NCBI GenBank assembly: GCA_903870015.1
Contig: CAIQBE010000012.1
Coordinates: 1-64,000, forward strand
DNA length: 64,000 nucleotides
Origin: an uncultured Thiotrichales bacterium
GTDB lineage: Bacteria; Pseudomonadota; Gammaproteobacteria; Francisellales; CACEW01
Reading direction: 5' to 3'
A program made the translations under genes and the position numbers. The notes under the pieces were generated by a model. The model was not told the DNA's origin, made no database searches, and saw nothing but the letters and a program-made list of their open reading frames with translations. Each line of letters opens with the position of its first letter. Within the stretch, counting starts at the first letter, position 1. Shown here one piece after another: positions 6,868-13,933 of the stretch.

Positions 6868-7497
6868 ATGGACAAAATAGTATGCTTTGGTAAAAATTAC
6901 GCCGATCACATGCTGGAACTAGGCGATAAACCCGTCGAGAAACCAGTGATTTTCTTAAAACCTCCCAGCGTTTTAAGGCAGTGTGAGCAATGGGGCGGGG
7001 CCATTGATTTAAAGCTCTCAGATCAAGAAACCCATTATGAAACTGAAATTGTTTTAAAATTAAAATCAGGCGGTTATTGTTTAGCAAAAGAAGCCGCAAT
7101 GGCGGCGATTGGTGCGTATTCAATTGGCTTAGACATGACGTTACGAGAGGTACAGGCCACATTAAAAAAAGCAGGTCACCCTTGGACCATCGGCAAGGTA
7201 TTTCCCGACGCTGCCGTCATTGGTCCCTGGATTGAAACAAGCAATCTTGAATTTTTACAAGAAACTTTTAGCCTAACGCTTGATGGCGTGTGCCGCCAAG
7301 AAAGCACTGGTACACAGATGCTTTTTAACCCAGTTGAGCTGGTCGTTTACGCCAGTCACTTCTTCCCATTATGTGCCGGCGATATTTTATTTACCGGCAC
7401 GCCCGCTGGTGTTGGTAAGGTTCATGACCATGCCAAGGGTGTTGTGCAAATCGGCGCTCGGCATTATATGGTATATTTTGGAACGCCTGAAACATAG
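6868..7497 (+). CDS. Fumarylacetoacetate hydrolase-family protein
   Basis: This 209-aa protein is a compact FAH-domain enzyme of the YcgM/acylpyruvase type. The start FGKNYADHMLELG is characteristic. The divalent-metal ligands are visible in HYETEIVL (two Glu) and SIGLDMTLREVQ (Asp). Relatives hydrolyse acylpyruvates or tautomerise or decarboxylate oxaloacetate; which applies here cannot be told from sequence. The family is usually cytoplasmic and 200-220 aa, so this is full length. It follows the outer-membrane genes by 17 bases but is probably functionally separate. Its last 34 bases overlap the end of the convergent 653-aa gene. Confidence 0.88.
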   Translation: MDKIVCFGKNYADHMLELGDKPVEKPVIFLKPPSVLRQCEQWGGAIDLKLSDQETHYETEIVLKLKSGGYCLAKEAAMAAIGAYSIGLDMTLREVQATLKKAGHPWTIGKVFPDAAVIGPWIETSNLEFLQETFSLTLDGVCRQESTGTQMLFNPVELVVYASHFFPLCAGDILFTGTPAGVGKVHDHAKGVVQIGARHYMVYFGTPET

Positions 7498-9425
7498 GAG
7501 TCGGCATCAGAGCCGCGGGGGTTAATCACCGTGCCGTCAAAAAAAGCAGATGGCCCTCCAGTAAGTCGTTGTTCGGGGCTCTCTGTAAGCGCACGAGGAT
7601 CAGTTCCGGGGGGCATCAAAAAGAGAGGGGGTGTAGGGCGCGGCGGTGAGCCAGGCTCATCGAGCGCTTCACTTCTAGAAACCGTTGGTATTTCTATCGC
7701 CACGTGGGGCTCATTAAAGTTAGCGTTTCCACTTAAGACGCGCGGAAAGCAACGGCGAGGATTAGGGCAATATGTCGCAATACCAGCAAAAATACTCAGA
7801 AGCTTTATACCAGTTTCTACAGCTAAAGCCAAAAAAGCATATTGAGCCAGTGACCATGCGTAGATTGCAAAGGTATTTAGTTCTGATTGGTGTTGGCCAT
7901 CAGCGTTCTGGTCATAAGTATTTTCCGCTAATTGACGGAAATACATTGAGAGCCTACCCTCTGCAACTGTCAAAGCCGCCAAGCCTGCAAAAGCTAAAAT
8001 AGGGCTTCTTAAAAAACGACAGCCAGCAGGTTCTCCTCCGAGAGCCATCAGGCCACTACGAGCAGTTATACCAAAATGTATTGCATTGGTCACCAAAATG
8101 ACTAAGGCAAAAGCCCCTTCAAAAATATGATCTCCTGTTGGATTGGGCTCAGTAAGAAAATAATCAAAAACACTAGCGGCGATCACAATGCCCATAGCAA
8201 GCAGGCGCAAATAGGTGAGGGCGGTAGTAAGCGATAAGGGACAGAAAAAACTTTCAATATATGCCGAACATTGTAAAAGACGTAAAGTACGCATTTTTCC
8301 ATCAGAAGGCAATGGCATGGCAGGATATTGCTTAGTAAGCTCCAAGAGTAAGGCATTTTTTTGATTTTCTAGTGTGGGCGCATCCAAAGGATAGCTACGC
8401 TCTGTATTCCAGGTGTGTTCGTGATCACCCTCTATGAGCTGCCATAAAGAAGCCGCGGGAGTATCCCCAGCGCGAGCAGCAAAGCTAGTCGCGTGCTCTG
8501 ATATAGCTTCAATCAGCTGTTTTACGAGAATGCAAGCAAGGCGCTTTCGGTGCATTGTGGATATTTCACGTTCTAATTTGAGTGCGAAGGTCTGTGAGCT
8601 ATCCATAACATTAAGGGATGGAAAGCATTGGTTTGGAAGCCCCAGTGCTTGCTGTAAAAATGGAATGAGCCGCTCTGATCCAATAGTGAGCGCATGATCA
8701 CAATGAACAACTGTGAGCGGTCGGTTAAAGATTTCACTCATTATGAGACACAGCGGTTTTTGTACAACATCAGCAGCACAGTGGAGCATACGCGCAACTA
8801 GGTTAGCGCTTGAAAGATCTAGTCGCAGCTCTATGCGGTGATTACGATAATACGCAGTCTCTTGCCGCAGTGAAGTATCAAAGTGTAATGGAAGCACGTG
8901 CTTAATAGCATCAACAATCCCTTGAATTGTTTCTTCTCGCAGTGAGTAATGAACATGATCACCATTATGATCATCTTCCTGAAGCATTAAAATATCGCGA
9001 ATTTTATCAAGTGCCTCGCGCATTTTCGGAATAATATGACTTCCCCTTAGATAGCGGGTGTAAATTCGTTGTTGAGAAAGGGGCAAATCATGAAAATTTA
9101 TAAAAACATCTTGCAGGAGATCAAGAGGGTATGCTTCTGGTAATGGGGGGCAGGCCGCAGGTGAAGTTTTCCTGAGTTTTGTATCAAATAGTTTCAATGC
9201 CTCAATAAAAGAATGCAGAGGGTTTTTGCCAGTAGTATTGTGCTCTATGCTATTAAACTTCAGGCGTAAGTTGATATTATCTACAGAGCTTCCCCGAGCC
9301 AATGAGCCAGCATACCGCAAGAAAAGCTCAAAAAAATGAGACAAAGGGCCTTCTATTGAGTCAAAGCCAAAAATATCAATCACGTCATTATTCGTAGCAG
9401 CTTCCGGTACAGGTGGTGTATGCAC
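7464..9425 (-). CDS. Large hypothetical membrane protein, putative effector
   Basis: The 653-aa protein uses a GTG start at 9425 with AAGGA about eight bases upstream. Residues 1-400 look soluble and helical, with no motif I recognise. Residues roughly 405-570 contain about four hydrophobic helices (for example LALAVETGIKLLSIFAG), and the last 80 residues are a Pro/Ser-rich tail. This soluble-head plus membrane-tail layout is common among type IV secretion effectors of Legionellales, but no secretion signal can be proven here. The 3' end overlaps the FAH-family gene by 34 bases, a tail-to-tail arrangement. There are no recognisable functional neighbours. Confidence 0.7.
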   Translation of the reverse strand: MHTPPVPEAATNNDVIDIFGFDSIEGPLSHFFELFLRYAGSLARGSSVDNINLRLKFNSIEHNTTGKNPLHSFIEALKLFDTKLRKTSPAACPPLPEAYPLDLLQDVFINFHDLPLSQQRIYTRYLRGSHIIPKMREALDKIRDILMLQEDDHNGDHVHYSLREETIQGIVDAIKHVLPLHFDTSLRQETAYYRNHRIELRLDLSSANLVARMLHCAADVVQKPLCLIMSEIFNRPLTVVHCDHALTIGSERLIPFLQQALGLPNQCFPSLNVMDSSQTFALKLEREISTMHRKRLACILVKQLIEAISEHATSFAARAGDTPAASLWQLIEGDHEHTWNTERSYPLDAPTLENQKNALLLELTKQYPAMPLPSDGKMRTLRLLQCSAYIESFFCPLSLTTALTYLRLLAMGIVIAASVFDYFLTEPNPTGDHIFEGAFALVILVTNAIHFGITARSGLMALGGEPAGCRFLRSPILAFAGLAALTVAEGRLSMYFRQLAENTYDQNADGQHQSELNTFAIYAWSLAQYAFLALAVETGIKLLSIFAGIATYCPNPRRCFPRVLSGNANFNEPHVAIEIPTVSRSEALDEPGSPPRPTPPLFLMPPGTDPRALTESPEQRLTGGPSAFFDGTVINPRGSDADSYVSGVPKYTI

Positions 9426-9492
9426 TATTACTATCCTTAGTCATCATTGATGTATTCACAATTCCCGTGGAAATACAGTAAAGCATCGAAGC

Positions 9493-9517
9493 AAAAAACC
9501 CACCATATAGGTGGGCT
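9493..9517 (-). terminator. Rho-independent terminator of the 38-aa peptide gene
   Basis: On the minus strand GCCCACC and GGTGGG(T) form a tight stem around TATAT and are followed by TTTTTTGC. It lies 24 bases after the stop of the small secreted peptide gene, giving that gene its own transcription unit. Confidence 0.8.
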
Positions 9518-9540
9518 TTAGGTGTGTAATCTAAATAAGA

Positions 9541-9657
9541 TTAGCTGCAAATTGTCGAATGGCAAGCACCAAAATTACCTGAATCATCAGCAATCGCGCT
9601 AACACTGACTGCACCTACTGAACATAATACCAATACAGCTAAAACTAATTTTTTCAT
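9541..9657 (-). CDS. Small secreted peptide, 38 aa, two cysteines
   Basis: The ATG at 9657 is preceded by AAAGGAGATGATT, a strong ribosome-binding site. Residues 1-23 are a signal peptide with a Lys-Lys start, a Leu/Val core and cleavage predicted after SAIA. That leaves a 15-residue mature peptide containing two Cys (DDSGNFGACHSTICS). A dedicated terminator follows. The compact unit of ribosome-binding site, signal peptide, tiny mature peptide and terminator argues that it is real. Function is unknown; options are a signalling or toxic peptide, a metal-binding peptide, or a truncated exported protein. No immunity or export genes are adjacent. Confidence 0.7.
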   Translation of the reverse strand: MKKLVLAVLVLCSVGAVSVSAIADDSGNFGACHSTICS

Positions 9658-9951
9658 AATCATCTCCTTTGTTTAATATAACTAAGCCTCAAGACAGCAT
9701 TGTATATACTTATAAAGAAATGTCAACATACTTATCCACTTTGAGGTAAATTTCCAGTAGAAATGGGTGAAAAAAAGCGCGATATAAAATTGCCTGTGGA
9801 TAATGCTAGCACGGCAAGTTTTTGGTAATGCCGTCATTACAAAGTTGGGATTGCATATTAGCTATTGTGCTTCTTGATCCAAAACATCTCATATAGTAGG
9901 GGGTTTTATGCTAACATAAGATGAATATTGTCGAGGGGATTTAGTAAAATT

Positions 9952-10575
9952 ATGCAAAATAAAAAAGTAAAGAGGTATGCAATGATCATCAGTATTATTT
10001 TAGTGGTATTGTTGGGTCTGTGGATGGCGTGGAGTGTTTTAAGCATAAGAGGTGTCAAAGAGCCAAGTTATACTGTGATAGCGCAACGTTCTGGCTATGA
10101 AATTCGAGCTTATCAGCCTTATATTGTGGCTGAAGTAACGGTGAATGGTCCATTTGATCAGGCGCTAAATCAGGGGTTTCAAATTTTGGCGGGTTATATT
10201 TTTGGTGGCAATACCACGCAGGAAAAAATTGCCATGACGGCACCGGTCAAAATGATTGATAAGAATACGCAAGAGCACACTATGGAATTTTTAATGCCTG
10301 CAAATTATACCTTAAATAGCTTAGCAATCCCGAATAATAAAAATATCCGTTTCCGTGAGGTTCCCGCCCAAGAAGTTGCCGTGATTCAGTTCTCTGGTAT
10401 TTTCAGTCAAAAACGTTTTGACCGTAAAAAAGCTGATCTCATACAATACTTGCAGCGCGATGGCTTGGTAATAGAAGGTAATGTCCAGATTGCTGGATAC
10501 AATCCACCCTGGACATGCCCATGGCTCACACGCAACGAAGTATGGGCCATCATCAAATCTTCGAAAATAAATTAA
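9952..10575 (+). CDS. SOUL/HBP-family heme-binding protein, membrane-anchored
   Basis: From the ATG at 9952 the protein is 207 aa. Residues 10-32 form one N-terminal membrane anchor preceded by KKVKR. The rest is a SOUL domain: YEIRAYQPYIVAEV, then GNTTQEKIAMTAPVKM, a segment highly characteristic of the family, and a C-terminal YNPPWTCPWLTRNEVW. SOUL proteins bind heme or tetrapyrroles; in bacteria their role is mostly unclear. An ATG at 9982 has the better ribosome-binding site (AAAGAGG) but removes the positive residues before the anchor; a TTG at 9928 is also in frame. The gene is monocistronic. It lies just left of the tRNA-Arg island. Confidence 0.85.
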   Translation: MQNKKVKRYAMIISIILVVLLGLWMAWSVLSIRGVKEPSYTVIAQRSGYEIRAYQPYIVAEVTVNGPFDQALNQGFQILAGYIFGGNTTQEKIAMTAPVKMIDKNTQEHTMEFLMPANYTLNSLAIPNNKNIRFREVPAQEVAVIQFSGIFSQKRFDRKKADLIQYLQRDGLVIEGNVQIAGYNPPWTCPWLTRNEVWAIIKSSKIN

Positions 10576-10627
10576 GCGGCAGAGGCTGTGTGAGCAGAAG
10601 CATTCAACACCTTCTTATTAAGCAATT

Positions 10628-10672
10628 TGGTGCACCCGGCGAGATTTGAACTCACGACCAACGGTTTCGGAA
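10628..10672 (-). repeat. tRNA-Arg 3'-half fragment (attachment-site repeat)
   Basis: Positions 10628-10672 are identical to 16726-16770 over 45 bases. They cover the CCA end, T arm, variable loop and anticodon region of tRNA-Arg. The sequence diverges completely afterwards, so the 5' half is missing and the fragment cannot be a functional tRNA. Confidence 0.9.
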
Positions 10673-11009
10673 CTTGGGTGCGCCTAAATTAACTAGCATC
10701 TCTGCGCACTTTTAAAATCGCTAAGTCTGCTTATCTTAAAAGACTTGCTGGATAATTTCAATAAAATATTGGAATGCCTTTCTTTGTCTGTTTTTTCATA
10801 TTTTAGCCAGCTTTGTTAAACCTTAGTGTCCCCAAAATAACAAGGGCAGTATTTAGCAGATTTGATCTTTGTTGTGCACTTATTAGGTCCCTATGAGGCT
10901 TCTATTTTTACTCAAGTAGAATATGTTAAAATGCACCAAGTCTATCATGGTCGCTTAATGGGAAGATCTTTTTTATCCGGCACCGAATCCCTCTGCATTT
11001 GTTGACGGC
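10673..11009. other. Gene-free left end of the tRNA-Arg island
   Basis: These 337 bases carry no convincing gene. They hold one TGTCCCC heptamer (10827) and a 24-codon ORF (10931-11005) that ends five bases before the glycine-zipper start and could couple its translation. The frame of the glycine-zipper gene stays open back to 10959 but has no start codon there, hinting at an eroded longer ancestor. Confidence 0.4.
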
Positions 11010-11234
11010 ATGGAAAAAGGTGGTGCAGTAGTGGGGGCAGTGGCTGGTGCTTATGCGGCTTCTCTAATACCTGCAGCTGTTGCAGAGGGTCCTTTAGGGG
11101 TTGCTGTGCTTATATTTGGTTCTGCTGTAGTAATGGGAGCATCAGCAGTAGTAGGGGCCAAAGTAGGTCATGGTGCTGGAAGAGGTGTTGGCAGAGCAAC
11201 CGGAGAAACTTTAGAGCAGTGTACTGTCTCATAG
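11010..11234 (+). CDS. Glycine-zipper hydrophobic small protein
   Basis: This 74-aa protein is almost entirely small residues. Two hydrophobic segments (about residues 6-27 and 30-52) are rich in GxxxG spacing, for example GAVVGAVAGAY and GAKVGHGAGRG. Such glycine zippers pack membrane helices and occur in pore-forming peptides, bacteriocins and lipoprotein-like stress proteins. There is no obvious signal peptide and no ribosome-binding site at the ATG, so translation may depend on coupling to the short upstream ORF. It is the first of three same-strand genes in the tRNA-Arg island. Function cannot be assigned. Confidence 0.55.
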   Translation: MEKGGAVVGAVAGAYAASLIPAAVAEGPLGVAVLIFGSAVVMGASAVVGAKVGHGAGRGVGRATGETLEQCTVS

Positions 11235-11241
11235 TATCGTA

Positions 11242-11255
11242 ATTTACATGTAAAT
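11242..11255. promoter_or_regulatory. Perfect 14-bp palindrome between island genes
   Basis: ATTTACATGTAAAT is fully self-complementary. It lies eight bases after the glycine-zipper stop and 19 bases before the ATG of the 879-aa gene. It may be an operator or a chance AT-rich palindrome. Confidence 0.35.
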
Positions 11256-11273
11256 GCAGTGGCTGGAGAAAAA

Positions 11274-13913
11274 ATGAGTTTTAATTCTGATGAAGATAGT
11301 TCAGAGATCTCTGCAAAAAAACAGCAAGATGAGGTCAGAGAGACTGTATATTCAGGTGTACAGTTTGGCCTTGATCAAACTTATGGCCCTGCTGTTGATT
11401 CAGCGCTTGGAGGATTAAGCGAGGAATTAGGCGGCACACTTACAGGCGTGGCTAAAGGGATCTTAACAGCGCCACTGCATGCGTTACATTTAGCCGGTAA
11501 TATATCAGCAGCAGAAGCTGATGGCAGTACGCAACCTGTTGTAGATGGTGCTGTCCAAACGGCTAAAGAAATAGGAACTAGAAAAGCAGTTGAGCATACA
11601 GCGGCATTTATTCCTGTTTTTGGTCCAGTTGTTGAGGTCATGGAGTTGGTTGCTGATGCTGCAAATGTGATTAAGCATGGAGCAAATCAGGTTGCCGAGA
11701 GACTCGAGCAAGCAGTGCATTCTGATAATGCCGTTGCTGAAAATGCCTTATTAGTCACTGGGGCAAATATTTGTAGGTTTCCAGCTGCTGTGTCTGATGC
11801 GAGAGATAAAATACATGATCAAGGATTTGCAACAGGGCAGTCTGTGGTATCATCTTTAGTAGAGGCTTTAAAAGTACATCCAGAGGTGTATGAAGCGGAA
11901 CGTGAGGCATTTTACATGGCGGCGTCAGATGCACACTCTACTAGCTCAGCTATCCCGTTAGCTGAGGTTGATGCTCCAGTTACAGCACCTGCTATTGCAA
12001 AACCAAATGCACCTGAATCGGCGAGGCCTGTTAGAGCGCTAAGATCAGTTCCAAAGCTGCCAACTGCCGAAGCAAGAGCAGAGGCTATCCGTAATATTAC
12101 CAAGTCAGATAAAAAGCTCGAAGTTGCATCACCTGATTTATTTCCAAAGGCACGGTACGAAGTCAAACCTAGGGATGTCGATTTCATGAGATCGCCTCCA
12201 CCAGTAACAAAGCCAAGATCACCTTTAGATGGTGTTTCGATGACCCTTGTAGGGACAGGGGGTGCCTTTGCTGCTACGGTGACCTTGAGTGGCCCTGCAG
12301 CCCCCATTGTAGCCGGTACTCTTGTAGTGGCGGGAGGCGTGACTGAGTTAGTGCAGTTTATTATTAATAAAAATCAACATCCGTACAGGGAGGTACATAA
12401 TCTTCATCCCTTAGAAATCGAAATTGCGATTCAAAAAGCAGAGGCGGAAAATCGCATTGTTTTTTCAAGTGCACAAAAACAGGCTTTTGCAGGGATAATA
12501 AATGAGCTATATAAAATTAATCAAGAAGTGAGAAATGCAGAAGAGCGACTTATTCGCAGAGATGCAAGATTTAAATTTTCAGACTCAGGAACTGGTGAGG
12601 CAAAAGACTTGCTGGCTCATTATAAAGCGAAGCAAGAGGAGTATATAACAGCCTGTGCTCAGTTTGTTGGGGCGCCATATGAAGGTGGTCGAGGTACGCC
12701 AACAGCATATTATACAACATTAGGTGATGTGCAAAAGCAGTTTCCTTATTTGAGCGCGAAACAAGTTCATGAGTATTTAGATGCTAGATGGGAAATGGGG
12801 AATAGGCCTATTCCAGATGCAAAATATGTAAAGGCCCAGCTTAAAGCATCAGGTCTGACGATGTTGAATGCAGATCTTGAAAGGCATCAAGTAGTCTTAT
12901 CAGATCCATTGGTCCCTGAAGATATTCGCAGGCGTGCCATAGAAATTTTAGGTCAGTGCCATCATCAAGAGCCCCATCAAGACGTAGAAAAGTTAATGAA
13001 GATCAGAAAGAAATTTGATCAATATCTGCAGTTCTACGCAGAAATGGAAAAAGCGGCACCTATGCTCAATCATCCTGCAGTTTCAAAAGCAGAGCGCGAA
13101 AGAGCAGTGTATTGCATGCAAATGATCCATAATTTAGGCCCCAAGGGTAAAAATACTAGGGATAAGTACAGAAGAACGAGACTGCAAGAGCATAGCACTT
13201 TGATGCAAAGTATCGAGACCCGTATTAAAATCGATGCAGCTGCAGCAGCAAAAAAAGATCCTCTCGCTGTTGCATCTTTGGTAAGAGAAGATACATCGCC
13301 TGAGGTCAGGCCAGAAGCACCAGTCGCAACAGCAGAAACAAAAAATTTAACTACGCCAGCAGAAGCATCAGAGCCAGAAGGCCTTATTGAAACGGTTCAG
13401 TCAAAAGCTCCCCTCGCTGAACCAGATGAGTCAGAATTAGATGAAGAAAGCCCGGTGGCCAAAGAAAAAGAAGTCGCTGAGAAGGTTGCTGCGGAATTAG
13501 CAAACGCAGAGCAGGCCAAAGCTGAGCAGATAAAGAGACAGGAGTATTTAGAGCAGCAAAGGCAGTTAGCAATGATAGCCCAAACGCGTGGAGAGTGGGA
13601 TGCTGAGATCGCCAGCATTGCTGGTTCAAAAGCCGCTTTATTATTTCAGCAAACTTTTTTAGCATCAGGATCTTCAGTTCGTGCACAGCCGAGCCTGGTG
13701 GGATTTAATGCTTGCTCAGCGCATTATCCTTCCTATGCTTCTACGGCATTGGAAACGTCGTCATCTCATCATCCAAGGCATAGGGCTTTAGCTTTTGCAG
13801 CTGACCTGGGTGACGGAGATATGGGGGTAAGCATGGCAAGAATTGATGCTGATAATATTGATGAAGTGCAGGGTGCAATTGATGCCAGTCAAGCAGGTTG
13901 GGAACCACGTTAA
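11274..13913 (+). CDS. Large island protein, 879 aa, putative effector
   Basis: The ATG at 11274, preceded by GGAGAA, is preferred over a GTG at 11259 that lacks one. I recognise no family. The N-terminal 170 residues are Ala/Gly-rich with amphipathic or hydrophobic helices (for example AFIPVFGPVVEVMELVADAA). A second hydrophobic stretch of about 45 residues near 325-370 (VAGTLVVAGGVTELVQF) could span or insert into a membrane. Residues 380-650 are helical and charged. The region near 680-780 is Ala/Glu-rich with a coiled-coil-like segment ending in QRQLAMI. No signal peptide is seen. The next gene starts 20 bases later with its own strong ribosome-binding site. Together they look like secreted host-directed proteins (inference). 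Confidence 0.75.
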   Translation: MSFNSDEDSSEISAKKQQDEVRETVYSGVQFGLDQTYGPAVDSALGGLSEELGGTLTGVAKGILTAPLHALHLAGNISAAEADGSTQPVVDGAVQTAKEIGTRKAVEHTAAFIPVFGPVVEVMELVADAANVIKHGANQVAERLEQAVHSDNAVAENALLVTGANICRFPAAVSDARDKIHDQGFATGQSVVSSLVEALKVHPEVYEAEREAFYMAASDAHSTSSAIPLAEVDAPVTAPAIAKPNAPESARPVRALRSVPKLPTAEARAEAIRNITKSDKKLEVASPDLFPKARYEVKPRDVDFMRSPPPVTKPRSPLDGVSMTLVGTGGAFAATVTLSGPAAPIVAGTLVVAGGVTELVQFIINKNQHPYREVHNLHPLEIEIAIQKAEAENRIVFSSAQKQAFAGIINELYKINQEVRNAEERLIRRDARFKFSDSGTGEAKDLLAHYKAKQEEYITACAQFVGAPYEGGRGTPTAYYTTLGDVQKQFPYLSAKQVHEYLDARWEMGNRPIPDAKYVKAQLKASGLTMLNADLERHQVVLSDPLVPEDIRRRAIEILGQCHHQEPHQDVEKLMKIRKKFDQYLQFYAEMEKAAPMLNHPAVSKAERERAVYCMQMIHNLGPKGKNTRDKYRRTRLQEHSTLMQSIETRIKIDAAAAAKKDPLAVASLVREDTSPEVRPEAPVATAETKNLTTPAEASEPEGLIETVQSKAPLAEPDESELDEESPVAKEKEVAEKVAAELANAEQAKAEQIKRQEYLEQQRQLAMIAQTRGEWDAEIASIAGSKAALLFQQTFLASGSSVRAQPSLVGFNACSAHYPSYASTALETSSSHHPRHRALAFAADLGDGDMGVSMARIDADNIDEVQGAIDASQAGWEPR

Positions 13914-13933
13914 TAATTTTTAAGGAGAGTAAT

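Noticed and set aside
10628..10672. A second tRNA-Arg gene
   Set aside because: Exact copy of the 3' half only; no 5' half follows.
11912..12307. 131-codon antisense ORF inside the 879-aa gene
   Set aside because: It shadows a strongly coding frame with good start and ribosome-binding site on the other strand; composition is typical of mirror ORFs over Ala-rich genes.
13384..13686. Antisense ORFs over the Glu/Ala-rich region of the 879-aa gene
   Set aside because: Mirror ORFs of a coiled-coil-like coding region, without ribosome-binding sites.
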